From positions 62,001-126,000 of the forward strand of contig CAISYC010000071.1 of assembly GCA_903889565.1 (NCBI GenBank): a stretch of 64,000 nt of DNA, in the 5' to 3' direction. The position numbers were made by a program, and so were the translations under genes. Positions 17,991-29,037 of the stretch are shown here, one piece after another (the stretch's first letter is position 1; each line of letters begins with the position of its first letter). A model generated the notes under the pieces. That model ran no database searches. It had not been told where the DNA came from and was given only the letters and a program-made list of their open reading frames with translations. This DNA is from an uncultured beta proteobacterium (GTDB lineage: Bacteria; Pseudomonadota; Gammaproteobacteria; Burkholderiales; SG8-41).

Positions 17991-18794
17991 TTGGCAAGCG
18001 ACAACCTCGTCGAAATCAGTGCTGTCGGCTATTCGTACGACAAACGTCGTACGATCCTGAGCGGCATCGACATGAAGATCCCGCGCGGCAAGGTGGTCGC
18101 GATCATGGGCATCAGCGGCTCGGGCAAAACCACGCTGCTGCGCCTGATCGCCGGCTGGTTCAAGCCGACGCAGGGTGATATTCATGTCGACGGCGTGCTG
18201 ACGCGCGATCTCGACCGCGACGGCCTTTATAAAATGCGCCGCCGCATGGGCATGCTGTTCCAGTTCGGCGCACTGTTCACCGACCTGTCGGTGTTCGATA
18301 ACGTTGCTTTCCAGATGCGCGAACACACCGACCTGCCCGAATCGATGATCCGCGACATTGTGATGATGAAGCTGCAGGCGGTGGGCCTGCGCGGCGCGCA
18401 TCATCTGATGCCGTCGGAGCTGTCGGGCGGCATGTCGCGGCGCGTCGCGCTGGCGCGTGCGATCGCGCTCGATCCGATGCTGATGATGTACGACGAGCCG
18501 TTTACCGGGCTTGACCCGATTTCGCTGGGCGTCATCCGCAACCTGGTGCGGCGCCTGAACGACACCCTCGGATCGACTTCGATCGTCGTCACCCACGACG
18601 TGCAGGAGGCGCTCGACACCGTCGATTACGTCTATTATCTGTCCGAGGGCGTGATGGTCGCGCACGGCACGCCCGAGGAAATGCGCGCGTCGAAAGATCC
18701 GCTGGTGCACCAGTTCGTGTGGGGCGAGGCCGATGGCCCCGTCGCCTACCAGTATCCGAGCCGCAAATACAACGAGGAGCTCGAACTTGTTTAA
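17991..18794 (+). CDS. mlaF: Phospholipid transport ATPase MlaF
   Basis: This 267-residue ATPase energises the MlaFEDB complex that moves phospholipids between the inner membrane and the periplasmic carrier MlaC. Walker A is GISGSGKT (40-47), signature LSGGM (144-148), Walker B LMMYDEP (164-170) and the H-loop has His202. The frame opens with TTG ([10 protein letters not shown]); no better ATG matches the conserved N terminus. The next gene overlaps its end by 8 bases. A paralogue with a changed H-loop is at 24376-25188. Confidence 0.92.
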   Translation: MASDNLVEISAVGYSYDKRRTILSGIDMKIPRGKVVAIMGISGSGKTTLLRLIAGWFKPTQGDIHVDGVLTRDLDRDGLYKMRRRMGMLFQFGALFTDLSVFDNVAFQMREHTDLPESMIRDIVMMKLQAVGLRGAHHLMPSELSGGMSRRVALARAIALDPMLMMYDEPFTGLDPISLGVIRNLVRRLNDTLGSTSIVVTHDVQEALDTVDYVYYLSEGVMVAHGTPEEMRASKDPLVHQFVWGEADGPVAYQYPSRKYNEELELV

Positions 18795-19584
18795 CCGCGG
18801 CACCATCATCAACGTCCGCGCAATCGGTCACCACACCATCGATTCGGTGATGCGCTTCGGCTATGCGTCGCGTTTCTTCGCGCTGACGCTGCTCAACTCC
18901 GGTTCCAGCTGGCGCCGCATTCATCTGATCATTCGCGAACTCTACTTCACCGGCGCGCTGTCGATGGTCATCATCCTCGTCTCGGGGCTGTTCGTCGGCA
19001 TGGTGCTCGGCTTCCAGGGTTATCAGACGCTGAAGACCTACGGTTCGGAATCCGCGCTCGGCGTGCTGGTCGCGTTGTCGCTGGTGCGCGAACTGGGGCC
19101 GGTGGTGTCGGGTCTGCTGTTCGCCAGCCGCGCCGGCTCGGCGATGACCGCCGAGATCGGCCTCATGAAAACCACCGAGCAATTGTCGGCGATGGAAATG
19201 ATGGCGGTCGATCCGATCGCGCGCGTGGTCGCGCCGCGTTTCTGGGCCGGCGTGATTTCGATGCCCTTGCTGGCGGGGGTTTTCAGCGCCATGGGCATCT
19301 ACGGCGGATACCTGATCGGCGTCGTGCTGATCGGTGTCGACGAGGGCTCGTTCTGGTCGCAGATGCAGAGCGCGGTCGATTTTCGCGAGGATATCGTCAA
19401 CGGCGTGATCAAGAGCGTCGTCTTCGGCATCGCCGTCACCTGGATCGCCTTGTTCGAAGGCTACGACTCGCCGCCGACGGCGGAAGGGGTGTCGGGTGCC
19501 ACGACGCGCACCGTCGTCACCTCGTCGCTGGCGATCTTGGGACTTGATTTCATCTTAACCGCATTCATGTTTCGGGGGGTCTAA
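18787..19584 (+). CDS. mlaE: Phospholipid transport permease MlaE
   Basis: This is the membrane permease of the Mla complex, 265 residues from a TTG at 18787. A GAGGAG ribosome-binding site lies about 6 bases upstream of that TTG, while the upstream ATG at 18733 is inside mlaF. Five or so hydrophobic spans and the conserved segments [21 protein letters not shown] and [17 protein letters not shown] are diagnostic of the MlaE/YrbE family. It overlaps mlaF by 8 bases and its stop shares a base with the mlaD start (TAATG), so translation of the three is coupled. Confidence 0.93.
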   Translation: MFNRGTIINVRAIGHHTIDSVMRFGYASRFFALTLLNSGSSWRRIHLIIRELYFTGALSMVIILVSGLFVGMVLGFQGYQTLKTYGSESALGVLVALSLVRELGPVVSGLLFASRAGSAMTAEIGLMKTTEQLSAMEMMAVDPIARVVAPRFWAGVISMPLLAGVFSAMGIYGGYLIGVVLIGVDEGSFWSQMQSAVDFREDIVNGVIKSVVFGIAVTWIALFEGYDSPPTAEGVSGATTRTVVTSSLAILGLDFILTAFMFRGV

Positions 19585-20054
19585 TGGAACGCTCGACGAT
19601 CGATCTTTGGGTCGGCTTGTTTATGGTGGCGGGTCTCGGCGCGCTGACAATACTGGCGCTGAAGGTCAGCAACATGGGCAGCCTTGGCAGCAACGAAACC
19701 TACTCGTTGACGGCCGAATTCACCAACATCGGCGGCCTGAAGCCGCGCGCCGCGGTCAAAAGCTCGGGCGTGGTGGTCGGCCGCGTTTCCGGCATCACTT
19801 TCGATAACGACAAGTTTGTCGCGCGCGTGACCATGAACGTCGATGCCAAATACAAGTTTCCGCAGGACACTTCGGCGTCGATTCTGACCGCCGGCCTGCT
19901 CGGCGAGCAGTATGTCGGGTTCGAAGGCGGCGCCGACGACAAGATGCTCGCACCCGGGGCCACGCTCAAGCTGACGCAGTCGGCGGTGGTGCTGGAGAAG
20001 CTGATCAGCCAATTCATGTATAACAAGGCTGCGGAAGGCTCCGGCAGCAAGTAG
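19584..20054 (+). CDS. mlaD: Phospholipid transport substrate-binding protein MlaD
   Basis: This 156-residue protein has an N-terminal membrane anchor (about 8-27) and one MCE domain (about 38-115) with VKSSGVVVGRVSGI. It would form the hexameric ring over MlaFE through which lipids pass. Length matches MlaD (about 150-180). Start codon overlaps the mlaE stop (TAATG). In many betaproteobacteria an mlaA gene follows; here mlaC comes next. Confidence 0.93.
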   Translation: MERSTIDLWVGLFMVAGLGALTILALKVSNMGSLGSNETYSLTAEFTNIGGLKPRAAVKSSGVVVGRVSGITFDNDKFVARVTMNVDAKYKFPQDTSASILTAGLLGEQYVGFEGGADDKMLAPGATLKLTQSAVVLEKLISQFMYNKAAEGSGSK

Positions 20055-20097
20055 GCCGGAACCGCGCGCCAAACGTTTTAGTCAGGAAGGAAGCGAT

Positions 20098-20742
20098 ATG
20101 AACATCAAATTCATCAAACAAGCGATAGGCGGCCTGTTGTTGGGCGGCCTGCTGGGTTTCTCGCTCGCTGCGTGCGCGCAGGACGTCGCGCCGGATGCGC
20201 TGGCCAAAAAGGTCACCGATGAGGTGTTGACCATTTTGCGTTCGGACAAGGACATCCAGTCCGGCAACACGCGCAAGGTCTACGATCTGGTCGAGGCCAA
20301 GGTGCTGCCGCACTTCAACTTCGCGCACATGACGCGGCTGGCGGTCGGCGCGCCGTGGCGCCAGGCCAATCCGGCACAGCAGCAGAGCCTGACCAATGAA
20401 TTTCGTTCGCTGCTGGTGCACACCTACGCCAGCGCGTTCACGCAGTACCGCGATCAGAGCATCGAGTACCGCCCGCTCAAAATGCAGCCGGCCGACACCG
20501 AAGTGACGGTGCTCTCGCGCATCAAGCAGTCCGGCGGCCAGGACCCGATCGAGGTCAACTACAACATGGAAAAGACCGACCAGGGCTGGAAGGTCTTTGA
20601 CGTGGTGATTGCCGGCGTCAGTCTGGTGCAGAATTACCGCAGCACGTTCAACACCGAAATCCAGAAGAGCGGCGTCGATGGCCTGATCGCTTCGCTGTCG
20701 GCGAAAAACAAGTCGCTGGCCCAGCAAACCGCCAAGAAATGA
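20098..20742 (+). CDS. mlaC: Periplasmic phospholipid carrier MlaC
   Basis: This 214-residue protein has a signal peptide (hydrophobic 12-24, then AACAQ) and the MlaC/Ttg2D fold region. Conserved features include the helix KKVTDEVLTIL and the segment HFNFAHMTRLAVG. MlaC shuttles phospholipid between the outer-membrane MlaA complex and MlaD. The AACAQ end resembles a lipobox, so a lipoprotein form is possible but not usual for MlaC. It ends in a 4-base overlap with mlaB. Confidence 0.9.
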   Translation: MNIKFIKQAIGGLLLGGLLGFSLAACAQDVAPDALAKKVTDEVLTILRSDKDIQSGNTRKVYDLVEAKVLPHFNFAHMTRLAVGAPWRQANPAQQQSLTNEFRSLLVHTYASAFTQYRDQSIEYRPLKMQPADTEVTVLSRIKQSGGQDPIEVNYNMEKTDQGWKVFDVVIAGVSLVQNYRSTFNTEIQKSGVDGLIASLSAKNKSLAQQTAKK

Positions 20743-21029
20743 GCGCGCAACTGGTCAGCGAAGGCGGGCGTCTCCGTTTGAGCGGGCCGGTCACGCTCGC
20801 CACCGCCACCGCGCTGGCCACCGCGGTCGAACAGCATCTCGACGCCGATCTGGTGGTCGATCTCGCTGCGGTGACCGAGGTCGATTCGTCGGCGCTGAGT
20901 CTGCTGTTCGAGTGGCAGCGCGTCGCCAAAAGCCGCCAGCGCAAGGTGTCGTTTTGCAATCTGCCGGCCAGCCTTTCGAGTCTGGCCGAACTATACGGCG
21001 TCAGCGATCTGATACCCGCGGCTGCCTGA
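20739..21029 (+). CDS. mlaB: MlaB-like STAS domain protein
   Basis: This 96-residue STAS domain protein has VDLAAVTEVDSSALSLLFEW, the strand-loop-helix with the conserved DSS. MlaB binds MlaF and is needed for stability and activity of the Mla ABC complex. The start overlaps the mlaC stop by 4 bases (ATGA). Its length and location at the end of the mla set fit. Confidence 0.88.
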   Translation: MSAQLVSEGGRLRLSGPVTLATATALATAVEQHLDADLVVDLAAVTEVDSSALSLLFEWQRVAKSRQRKVSFCNLPASLSSLAELYGVSDLIPAAA

Positions 21030-21117
21030 GTTTGCGCGCGCCGCGCGCAGAGCGATTCCGCCGGGCGCTTGCCCCGCCGCCGTTTTTATTCATGTCGTCA
21101 GTTCTGTTGCGGTCACG

Positions 21118-22014
21118 ATGAACGCTGCCATCGAAGTTGATAAGGTCGTCAAGCGTTACGGCGGATTGACCGCGCTTGGCGGCGTCAGTCTGCGCGTCGA
21201 TTGCGGCGAATTTTTCGGTCTGCTCGGACCCAACGGCGCCGGCAAGACCACCCTGATCAGCATCCTCGCCGGGCTCAATTATCCAAGCAGCGGGCACGCG
21301 CGGGTGATGGGTCACGATGTGGTGCGCGACTACCGCGACGCGCGACGCGTGCTCGGCGTGGTGCCGCAGGAACTGGTGTTCGACCCGTTTTTTACGGTGC
21401 GCGAAACGCTGACCATCCAGTCGGGTTACTTCGGCCTGCGCAACAATGGCGCGTGGATCGACGAGGTGCTGCACTGCCTCGATCTTACCGACAAGGCCGA
21501 CGTCAACATGCGCCAGTTGTCGGGCGGCATGAAGCGGCGCGTACTGATCGGTCAGGCGCTGGTGCACAAGCCGCCGGTGATCGTGCTGGACGAACCGACC
21601 GCCGGCGTCGATGTCGAGTTGCGCCAGTCGCTGTGGCAGTTTATCCGCCGTCTCAATCAGGACGGTCACACCATCGTGCTGACGACGCACTATCTCGAGG
21701 AAGCCGAGGCGCTGTGCGGCCGCATCGCCATGTTGAAGCAGGGCGAGATCGTCGCCGACGACAGCACGCAAAATCTGTTGAAGCGTTTTTCCGGCTGCCA
21801 GATCAAGCTGAAACTCGCCGCGCCAGGTCTGCCGCCGTCACTGCAACCGCTGCGGGTGGAGGGCGATGGCGGCGATTGCCGCCTTGCGCTCGACGGTTAC
21901 GACGGCGTCGAGGGCGTGCTTGCCGCGCTCCGCAACGCCGGCGTGGCGGTGCTGGAAATGGAAGTCGCGCAGCCCGATCTCGAAGAAGTATTCGTCAAGA
22001 TCATGAGTCATTGA
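21118..22014 (+). CDS. ABC exporter ATP-binding protein (YadG-like)
   Basis: This 298-residue ATPase carries Walker A GPNGAGKT, signature LSGGMKRR, Walker B VIVLDEP with TAGVDVE, and an H-loop TTHYLEEAE. The extra C-terminal region of about 80 residues is common to DrrA/YadG-type exporters. It lies 8 bases before its permease gene. In betaproteobacteria this pair often sits between the mla genes and ibaG/murA, but its substrate is unknown to me. Confidence 0.88.
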   Translation: MNAAIEVDKVVKRYGGLTALGGVSLRVDCGEFFGLLGPNGAGKTTLISILAGLNYPSSGHARVMGHDVVRDYRDARRVLGVVPQELVFDPFFTVRETLTIQSGYFGLRNNGAWIDEVLHCLDLTDKADVNMRQLSGGMKRRVLIGQALVHKPPVIVLDEPTAGVDVELRQSLWQFIRRLNQDGHTIVLTTHYLEEAEALCGRIAMLKQGEIVADDSTQNLLKRFSGCQIKLKLAAPGLPPSLQPLRVEGDGGDCRLALDGYDGVEGVLAALRNAGVAVLEMEVAQPDLEEVFVKIMSH

Positions 22015-22021
22015 GGCGGCG

Positions 22022-22825
22022 GTGAGCGAATCTTCAGATAAATTGCAGAGCACGCCGCGGATCGGTCCGCTGACCGGCTTTTCGACGCTGTTCTACAAGG
22101 AATGGCTGCGTTTCTGGAAGGTCAACGTGCAGACGGTGCTGGCACCGGTGCTCTCGGCGCTGCTGTTTCTGCTGGTGTTCGGCCACACCCTTCGCAACAC
22201 CGGCGAACCCTACCCGGGCGTGAATTACACCGCCTTCCTCGCGCCGGGACTGGCGATGATGTCGGTGTTGCAGAATGCCTTCGCCAATTCGAGTTCCAGC
22301 CTGATGCAGTCGAAAATGACCGGCAACATCATTTTCGTGCTGTTGCCGCCGCTGTCGCACCGCGAATTCTTCTTCGCCTATTTGCTCGCCGCGGTGGCAC
22401 GCGGCCTTGTCTGCGGCGCCGGCGTGCTGCTGTGCACACTGTGGTTCGTCGATCTGCGCTGGGCGCACCCGCTGTGGGTGATTGTTTTCGCGCTGCTCGG
22501 CAGCGCGGTGATGGGCGTGCTCGGCATCATTGCCGGCATGCAGTCGAACAAGGTCGATGAACTGGCGGCATTCCAGAATTTCATCATCCTGCCGCTGACC
22601 TTTTTGTCCGGCGTGTTCTACTCGATGTATTCGCTGCCGCCGTTCTGGCAGCAACTCTCCCACCTGAATCCGTTCTTCTACATCGTTGACGGGTTTCGTT
22701 ACGGCTTTTTCGGCATCGGCGATGTCTCGCCGTGGCTGGCGGCCGGAATCGTGGCAGTATGCCTGCTGGCGCTGTCGCTATTGACACAGTGGCTGATCAA
22801 GACGGGTTACAAATTGCGTCACTGA
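22022..22825 (+). CDS. ABC-2 type exporter permease (YadH-like)
   Basis: This 267-residue permease starts at GTG 22022 and shows six hydrophobic spans. The ABC-2 signature lies in the last third (LPLTFLSGVFYSMYSLPPFW, then NPFFYIVDGFRYGFFG). It pairs with the ATPase directly upstream. Segments NTGEPYPGVNYTAFLAPG and MTGNIIFVLL are typical of the YadH group. Confidence 0.9.
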   Translation: MSESSDKLQSTPRIGPLTGFSTLFYKEWLRFWKVNVQTVLAPVLSALLFLLVFGHTLRNTGEPYPGVNYTAFLAPGLAMMSVLQNAFANSSSSLMQSKMTGNIIFVLLPPLSHREFFFAYLLAAVARGLVCGAGVLLCTLWFVDLRWAHPLWVIVFALLGSAVMGVLGIIAGMQSNKVDELAAFQNFIILPLTFLSGVFYSMYSLPPFWQQLSHLNPFFYIVDGFRYGFFGIGDVSPWLAAGIVAVCLLALSLLTQWLIKTGYKLRH

Positions 22826-22856
22826 ACGGCGCAGCCAAATTTTGCGGGAAATATTT

Positions 22857-24354
<1,498 letters not shown>

Positions 24355-24375
24355 ATTTCTGCTAACGTACCGCCC

Positions 24376-25188
24376 ATGACCACCGACAATCTTGTTGAAA
24401 TCAGCGGCCTGCGCTTCAGCTACGGCGAGCGGCCGCTGCTCACCAACATCACGCTCGATATTCCGCGCGGCAATGTCGTCGGCATCATGGGTTCCAGCGG
24501 CTGCGGCAAATCCACGCTGCTGCGCCTGATCGGCGGCCAGCTGGCGCCGCAGGCCGGCACCGTCAAGGTGGCCGGGGAAGATGTGCACAAATTGAGCCGC
24601 GACGCGCTCTACCGCCTGCGCCGCAAGATGGGCATGCAGTTCCAGCAGGGCGGTTTGTTCACTGATCTCACCGTGTTCGAAAACATCGCTTTCCAGATGC
24701 GCGAGCACACCAGACTGCCGGAGAGCATGATCCGCGACCTCGTGGCGATGAAGCTCGCCTCGGTCGGTTTGCGCGGGACGGGCCACCTGATGCCGGCCGA
24801 ATTGTCGGGCGGCATGGCGCGCCGCGTCGGCCTCGCGCGCGCGATCGCGCTTGATCCGATGCTGATCATTTACGACGAGCCGTTTGCCGGCCTCGATCCG
24901 ATTTCCTGCACCGTCGTCGGCAATCTGATCCGCAAGCTCAACGATGCGCTGGGCGCGACCTCGATCGTGGTGTCGTACGATGCGGCCGAATCGATGCGCG
25001 TGATCGATCACGTCTATCTGATTTCGGATGGCGTGGTTTCCGCTTCCGGGCCGGCGGCTGAAATGGCCAAATCGGCCGACCCCTTCGTGCACCAGTTTCT
25101 GCACGGCGAACCGGACGGTCCGGTGCCGTTTCAATATCCGCACAAAGAGTACGCCGAGGATCTCGGCCTGCCCGCGCGCGCCGCCTGA
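24376..25188 (+). CDS. MlaF-like ATPase paralogue with substituted H-loop
   Basis: This 270-residue protein is clearly a paralogue of the mlaF product: shared segments include [16 protein letters not shown] and LSGGMARR. Walker A GSSGCGKS (39-46), signature and Walker B LIIYDEP are intact. At the H-loop the mlaF product has VVTHDV, but here it reads VVSYDA, so the switch His is Tyr201 (codon TAC at 24976-24978). No permease, MCE or STAS gene accompanies it; it sits alone between murA and hisG. It may use the MlaE at 18787, serve a distant permease or have a regulatory role. The family is certain, the function open. Confidence 0.88.
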   Translation: MTTDNLVEISGLRFSYGERPLLTNITLDIPRGNVVGIMGSSGCGKSTLLRLIGGQLAPQAGTVKVAGEDVHKLSRDALYRLRRKMGMQFQQGGLFTDLTVFENIAFQMREHTRLPESMIRDLVAMKLASVGLRGTGHLMPAELSGGMARRVGLARAIALDPMLIIYDEPFAGLDPISCTVVGNLIRKLNDALGATSIVVSYDAAESMRVIDHVYLISDGVVSASGPAAEMAKSADPFVHQFLHGEPDGPVPFQYPHKEYAEDLGLPARAA

Positions 25189-25228
25189 GCGCGCACCCGG
25201 CGCGCGGCGACTGCGCGCACCTTTGCGG

Positions 25229-25234
25229 TAAAAT
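25229..25234 (+). promoter_or_regulatory. Weak candidate -10 element before hisG
   Basis: TAAAAT stands out in a GC-rich gap 31 bases before the hisG GTG, but no convincing -35 hexamer lies 16-18 bases upstream. It may be a promoter for the his operon; support is weak. Confidence 0.3.
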
Positions 25235-25264
25235 GAAAATCTTTTCCATGTGTGGGCGCCAGCC

Positions 25265-25900
25265 GTGATCAGTCTTGCCTTGTCCAAGGGCCGCATCCTC
25301 GACGAAACGCTGCCGTTGCTGACGGCGGCCGGCGTGGTGCCGTCTGAAAACCCGGATACTTCGCGCAAACTCATCATTCCGACCTCGCGCAGCGATGTGC
25401 GGCTGATCATCGTGCGCGCCACTGACGTGCCGACCTATGTGCAATACGGCGCCGCCGATCTCGGCGTGGTCGGCGGCGATGTGCTAGCCGAATACGACGG
25501 CAACGGGCTTTATCAACCGCTCGATCTGAAAATCGCGCGCTGCCGCCTGATGGTGGCGGTGCGGCGCGGCTTCGATTACGAACAGGCGGTGCGCTCGGGC
25601 GCGCGTTTGCGCGTGGCGACCAAATACCTGAAGACGGCGCGCGAGCATTTCGCGGCGAAGGGCGTGCATGTCGATCTGATCAAGCTTTACGGCTCGATGG
25701 AGCTCGCACCCTTGACCGGGCTCGCTGACGCGATTGTCGATCTGGTCAGCACCGGCAACACCCTGAAGGCGAACAATCTGGTCGCGGTCGAGGAGATTGC
25801 CCAGATCAGCTCACGTCTCGTCGTCAACCAGGCCGCCTACAAACTCAAGCGCGCCACCATCCAGCCGCTGCTCGATGCGGTGAGGAAAGCGGTGCGATGA
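25265..25900 (+). CDS. hisG: ATP phosphoribosyltransferase HisG, short form
   Basis: HisG joins ATP and PRPP in the first step of histidine synthesis. The 211-residue length without the C-terminal regulatory domain marks the short form, which needs HisZ as partner. No hisZ is in this window. The N terminus [16 protein letters not shown] and the PRPP-binding stretch [16 protein letters not shown] are typical. I chose GTG 25265 by family N terminus; an in-frame GTG at 25250 is possible. It overlaps hisD by 4 bases (ATGA). Confidence 0.94.
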   Translation: MISLALSKGRILDETLPLLTAAGVVPSENPDTSRKLIIPTSRSDVRLIIVRATDVPTYVQYGAADLGVVGGDVLAEYDGNGLYQPLDLKIARCRLMVAVRRGFDYEQAVRSGARLRVATKYLKTAREHFAAKGVHVDLIKLYGSMELAPLTGLADAIVDLVSTGNTLKANNLVAVEEIAQISSRLVVNQAAYKLKRATIQPLLDAVRKAVR

Positions 25901-27219
25901 TCCCCCTGAAGCGGCTCGCTGCCGGCGCGCCGGATTTCGAGCAACGACTCGAAGCGCTGCTGGCCTTCGAGTCGGCGCAGGATCCGCAGATTGACACCGC
26001 GGTGGCGGCGATACTCGCCGACGTCAAACAGCGCGGCGACGCCGCGCTGATCGAATACACCAACCGATTCGATCGCGTCGCGCTGACGTCCGCCGCCGCG
26101 CTGGAAATTCCGCGCGCCGAACTGGCACGCGCGCTCGCAAACCTGCCGGTGGCGCAGCGGACGGCGCTCGAAACGGCCGCCGCGCGTGTGCGCGATTATC
26201 ACCAGCGCCAGCTTGCGCAGTCGTGGAGCTATGTCGATGCCGACGGCACACGGCTGGGCCAGCAGGTGACCGCTCTCGAACGCGTCGGTATCTATGTGCC
26301 CGGCGGCAAGGCGGCCTACCCGTCGTCGGTGCTGATGAATGCGCTGCCGGCGAAAGTTGCCGGTGTTGATGAAATCATCATGGTGGTGCCGACCCCCGGC
26401 GGCGAACGCAATCCGCTGGTGCTTGCCGCTGCGGCGTTGGCCGGCGTCGATCGCGTGTTTGCGGTCGGCGGCGCGCAGGCGGTGGCGGCGCTGGCCTACG
26501 GTACCGCAACCATTCCCGCGGTGGACAAGATCGTCGGCCCGGGTAATGCCTATGTGGCCGCGGCGAAACGGCGCGTGTTTGGTGTGGTCGGCATCGACAT
26601 GGTGGCGGGACCGTCGGAAATCCTGATCATCGCCGACGGCTCGACCGATCCCGACTGGATCGCGATGGATCTCTTTTCGCAGGCCGAGCACGACGAACTC
26701 GCGCAGGCGATTTTGCTCGCCCCCGACGCCGGTTATCTGGAGCGTGTCGCCGACAGCATCGAGCGCCTGCTTGCCGAAATGCCGCGGCATGTCGTGATTC
26801 GCGCGTCGCTCGAAAATCGCGGCGCGCTGATTCTGGTGCGCGATCTCGATGAGGCCTGCGCGGTCGCGAATCGTATCGCGCCCGAACATCTCGAGTTGTC
26901 GATCGCGGACGCCGAGGCGTGGCTGCCGAAAATCCGCAATGCCGGCGCGGTGTTTCTCGGCCGTTACACGTCGGAAGCGCTCGGCGATTATTGCGCCGGC
27001 CCGAATCACGTATTGCCGACTTCGCGCACCGCGCGGTTCTCGTCGCCGCTCGGGGTCTACGATTTTCAGAAGCGCAGCAGCGTGATCGCGGTGTCGCAGC
27101 AGGGCGCGGCGACGCTGGGCGCAGTGGCTTCCGTGCTCGCGCACGGCGAGGGCCTCACCGCGCACGCGCGTGCCGCCGAGTATCGAATAAAAAACCCGGA
27201 TGAAATGAGCCGCCGATGA
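25897..27219 (+). CDS. hisD: Histidinol dehydrogenase HisD
   Basis: HisD oxidises histidinol to histidine in two NAD-dependent steps with a zinc ion. The 440-residue length is standard. Visible family segments are the [12 protein letters not shown] loop, [37 protein letters not shown] and the C-terminal [16 protein letters not shown] with zinc-site and catalytic residues. Four-base overlaps join it to hisG upstream and hisC downstream. Confidence 0.96.
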   Translation: MIPLKRLAAGAPDFEQRLEALLAFESAQDPQIDTAVAAILADVKQRGDAALIEYTNRFDRVALTSAAALEIPRAELARALANLPVAQRTALETAAARVRDYHQRQLAQSWSYVDADGTRLGQQVTALERVGIYVPGGKAAYPSSVLMNALPAKVAGVDEIIMVVPTPGGERNPLVLAAAALAGVDRVFAVGGAQAVAALAYGTATIPAVDKIVGPGNAYVAAAKRRVFGVVGIDMVAGPSEILIIADGSTDPDWIAMDLFSQAEHDELAQAILLAPDAGYLERVADSIERLLAEMPRHVVIRASLENRGALILVRDLDEACAVANRIAPEHLELSIADAEAWLPKIRNAGAVFLGRYTSEALGDYCAGPNHVLPTSRTARFSSPLGVYDFQKRSSVIAVSQQGAATLGAVASVLAHGEGLTAHARAAEYRIKNPDEMSRR

Positions 27220-28274
27220 GCCGCTACTGGAGCAAGGTGGTGCAGGGACTGACGCCCTACATGCCGGGCGAGCAGCCCAAGCTGCCCAATCTCGTCAAAC
27301 TCAACACCAATGAAAATCCCTACGGCCCCAGCCGCCAGGTGCTCGACGCCCTGCGCGCCGAGGTCGGCGATACGCTGCGGCTGTATCCGGACCCGGGCAG
27401 CGACCAATTGCGCGCGGCGATCGCCAAACGCTACGGTTTGACGCCGCCGCAGGTGTTCGTCGGCAACGGCTCCGACGAGGTGCTGGCGCACGTGTTTCTC
27501 GGCCTGCTCAAGCACGCGCGTCCAGTGCTGTTCCCGGACATCACCTACAGCTTTTATCCGGTCTACTGCGGGCTCTACGAAATCGGTTTTGAGCAAGTGC
27601 CGCTCAACGCAAATTTTGAAATCGATATCAATGATTATCTGCGGCCGAACGGCGGCATCATTTTTCCGAATCCGAACGCGCCGACCGGCCGGCTCGTGCC
27701 GCTGGCGGAAATCGAGCGCCTGCTCAAAGCCAATACTGAATCGGTGGTGGTGATCGACGAGGCCTATGTCGATTTCGGCGGCACGTCCTGCGTATACTTG
27801 ATCAATCAGTACCCGCAGTTACTGGTAACGCATACGTTGTCGAAGTCGCATGCGCTGGCGGGTCTGCGCGTCGGTTACGCAACCGGGCAGGCGCCACTGA
27901 TCGAGGCGCTTAACCGCGTCAAGGACAGCTTCAATTCCTATCCGCTGGACCGCTTTGCGCAGGCCGGCGCGACCGCGGCGATCGGGGACGACGCCTATTG
28001 CGCGGCGATGTGCGGGAAAGTGGTGGCAACGCGAACCGCGCTGGTTGCCGAGATGCAGGCGCTCGGCTTCGAGGTGCTGCCGTCGGCGGCGAATTTCATT
28101 TTCGCGCGCCTGCCCGGGCGCGACGGCGCCGAAATCGCCGCAAAATTGCGCGAGCGCAGCATCATCGTGCGGCACTTCAGCAAGCCGGCACGGATCGCCG
28201 ACTTCATGCGCATCACCGTCGGCACCGACGAGCAATGCGCGGGGCTGGTCGATGCCTTGCGCAAAATCGTTTAG
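27216..28274 (+). CDS. hisC: Histidinol-phosphate aminotransferase HisC
   Basis: This 352-residue PLP enzyme converts imidazole acetol phosphate to histidinol phosphate. It has [12 protein letters not shown] at the N terminus, the [10 protein letters not shown] segment, PNAPTG, DEAYVDF and the PLP lysine Lys210 in [15 protein letters not shown]. It starts in the hisD stop (ATGA). After it comes a gap of 144 bases before hisB, the longest gap within hisGDCB. Confidence 0.95.
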   Translation: MSRYWSKVVQGLTPYMPGEQPKLPNLVKLNTNENPYGPSRQVLDALRAEVGDTLRLYPDPGSDQLRAAIAKRYGLTPPQVFVGNGSDEVLAHVFLGLLKHARPVLFPDITYSFYPVYCGLYEIGFEQVPLNANFEIDINDYLRPNGGIIFPNPNAPTGRLVPLAEIERLLKANTESVVVIDEAYVDFGGTSCVYLINQYPQLLVTHTLSKSHALAGLRVGYATGQAPLIEALNRVKDSFNSYPLDRFAQAGATAAIGDDAYCAAMCGKVVATRTALVAEMQALGFEVLPSAANFIFARLPGRDGAEIAAKLRERSIIVRHFSKPARIADFMRITVGTDEQCAGLVDALRKIV

Positions 28275-28283
28275 CATGGACCT

Positions 28284-28307
28284 TGCAAGGCGGCTCGCCC
28301 GCTTGCA
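28284..28307 (+). other. Hairpin-forming inverted repeat after hisC
   Basis: TGCAAG (28284-28289) can pair with CTTGCA (28302-28307) around a GC-rich loop that can pair a little further. No T-run follows, so it is not an obvious intrinsic terminator. It lies 10 bases past the hisC stop and could protect or slow the transcript. Confidence 0.35.
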
Positions 28308-28352
28308 GACAACCCGGCATCCGGTGCAGCAATCGATCGAGTAAACGCGTAC

Positions 28353-28382
28353 CCGACATCAGCCCCCTGCTTCCTTTATACT
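28353..28382 (+). promoter_or_regulatory. Candidate internal promoter before hisB
   Basis: CCGACA (28353-28358) and TATACT (28377-28382) are 18 bases apart, 37 bases before the hisB ATG. The -10 is near consensus in a GC-rich region, which suggests separate transcription of hisB onward. Confidence 0.45.
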
Positions 28383-28418
28383 GATCGAACAAACAGTCGT
28401 TGAAAGTCCGCGGACATC

Positions 28419-29006
28419 ATGGCACGCCAGGCGCAAGTTACCCGCAACACCAATGAAACGCAGATCAGCGTTTCGCTCAATCTCGACGGCAGCGGCAAAT
28501 CGAAGCTGGCCACCGGGGTGCCCTTTCTCGACCACATGCTCGACCAGATCGCGCGTCACGGCGTGTTCGACCTCGAGGTCACAGCGAAGGGCGACCTGCA
28601 CATCGACGCCCATCACACCGTTGAAGATATCGGCATCACTATCGGTCAGGCGTTTGCGAAGGCGGCCGGCGACAAGCAGGGGGTGCGCCGTTACGGCCAC
28701 GCCTACGTGCCCCTTGATGAGGCACTTTCACGTGTGGTGGTCGATTTGTCGGGGCGGCCCGGGCTTGTGTTCAAGGTCGATTTCGTGCGTGCGCGCATCG
28801 GCGAATTCGATGTCGATCTTGCCCACGAGTTTTTCCAGGGCTTCACCAATCACGCCCTGATCACGCTGCACGTCGATAACATCCGCGGCGACAACGCCCA
28901 CCATCAGGCTGAAACCGTGTTCAAGGCTTTCGGTCGCGCGCTGCGCATGGCGGTCGAGGCCGATCTGCGCATGCAGGGCGTGCCTTCGACCAAGGGCAGT
29001 CTTTAA
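28419..29006 (+). CDS. hisB: Imidazoleglycerol-phosphate dehydratase HisB
   Basis: This monofunctional 195-residue dehydratase converts imidazole glycerol phosphate to imidazole acetol phosphate. Family motifs are visible: [24 protein letters not shown] and DNAHHQAE, which supply the histidines for two Mn ions. It lacks the phosphatase domain found in the enterobacterial fusion. A candidate promoter lies just upstream; hisH follows after 31 bases. Confidence 0.96.
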   Translation: MARQAQVTRNTNETQISVSLNLDGSGKSKLATGVPFLDHMLDQIARHGVFDLEVTAKGDLHIDAHHTVEDIGITIGQAFAKAAGDKQGVRRYGHAYVPLDEALSRVVVDLSGRPGLVFKVDFVRARIGEFDVDLAHEFFQGFTNHALITLHVDNIRGDNAHHQAETVFKAFGRALRMAVEADLRMQGVPSTKGSL

Positions 29007-29037
29007 CCCCTCACCGATCGTCGCGCGGGATCCAAAC

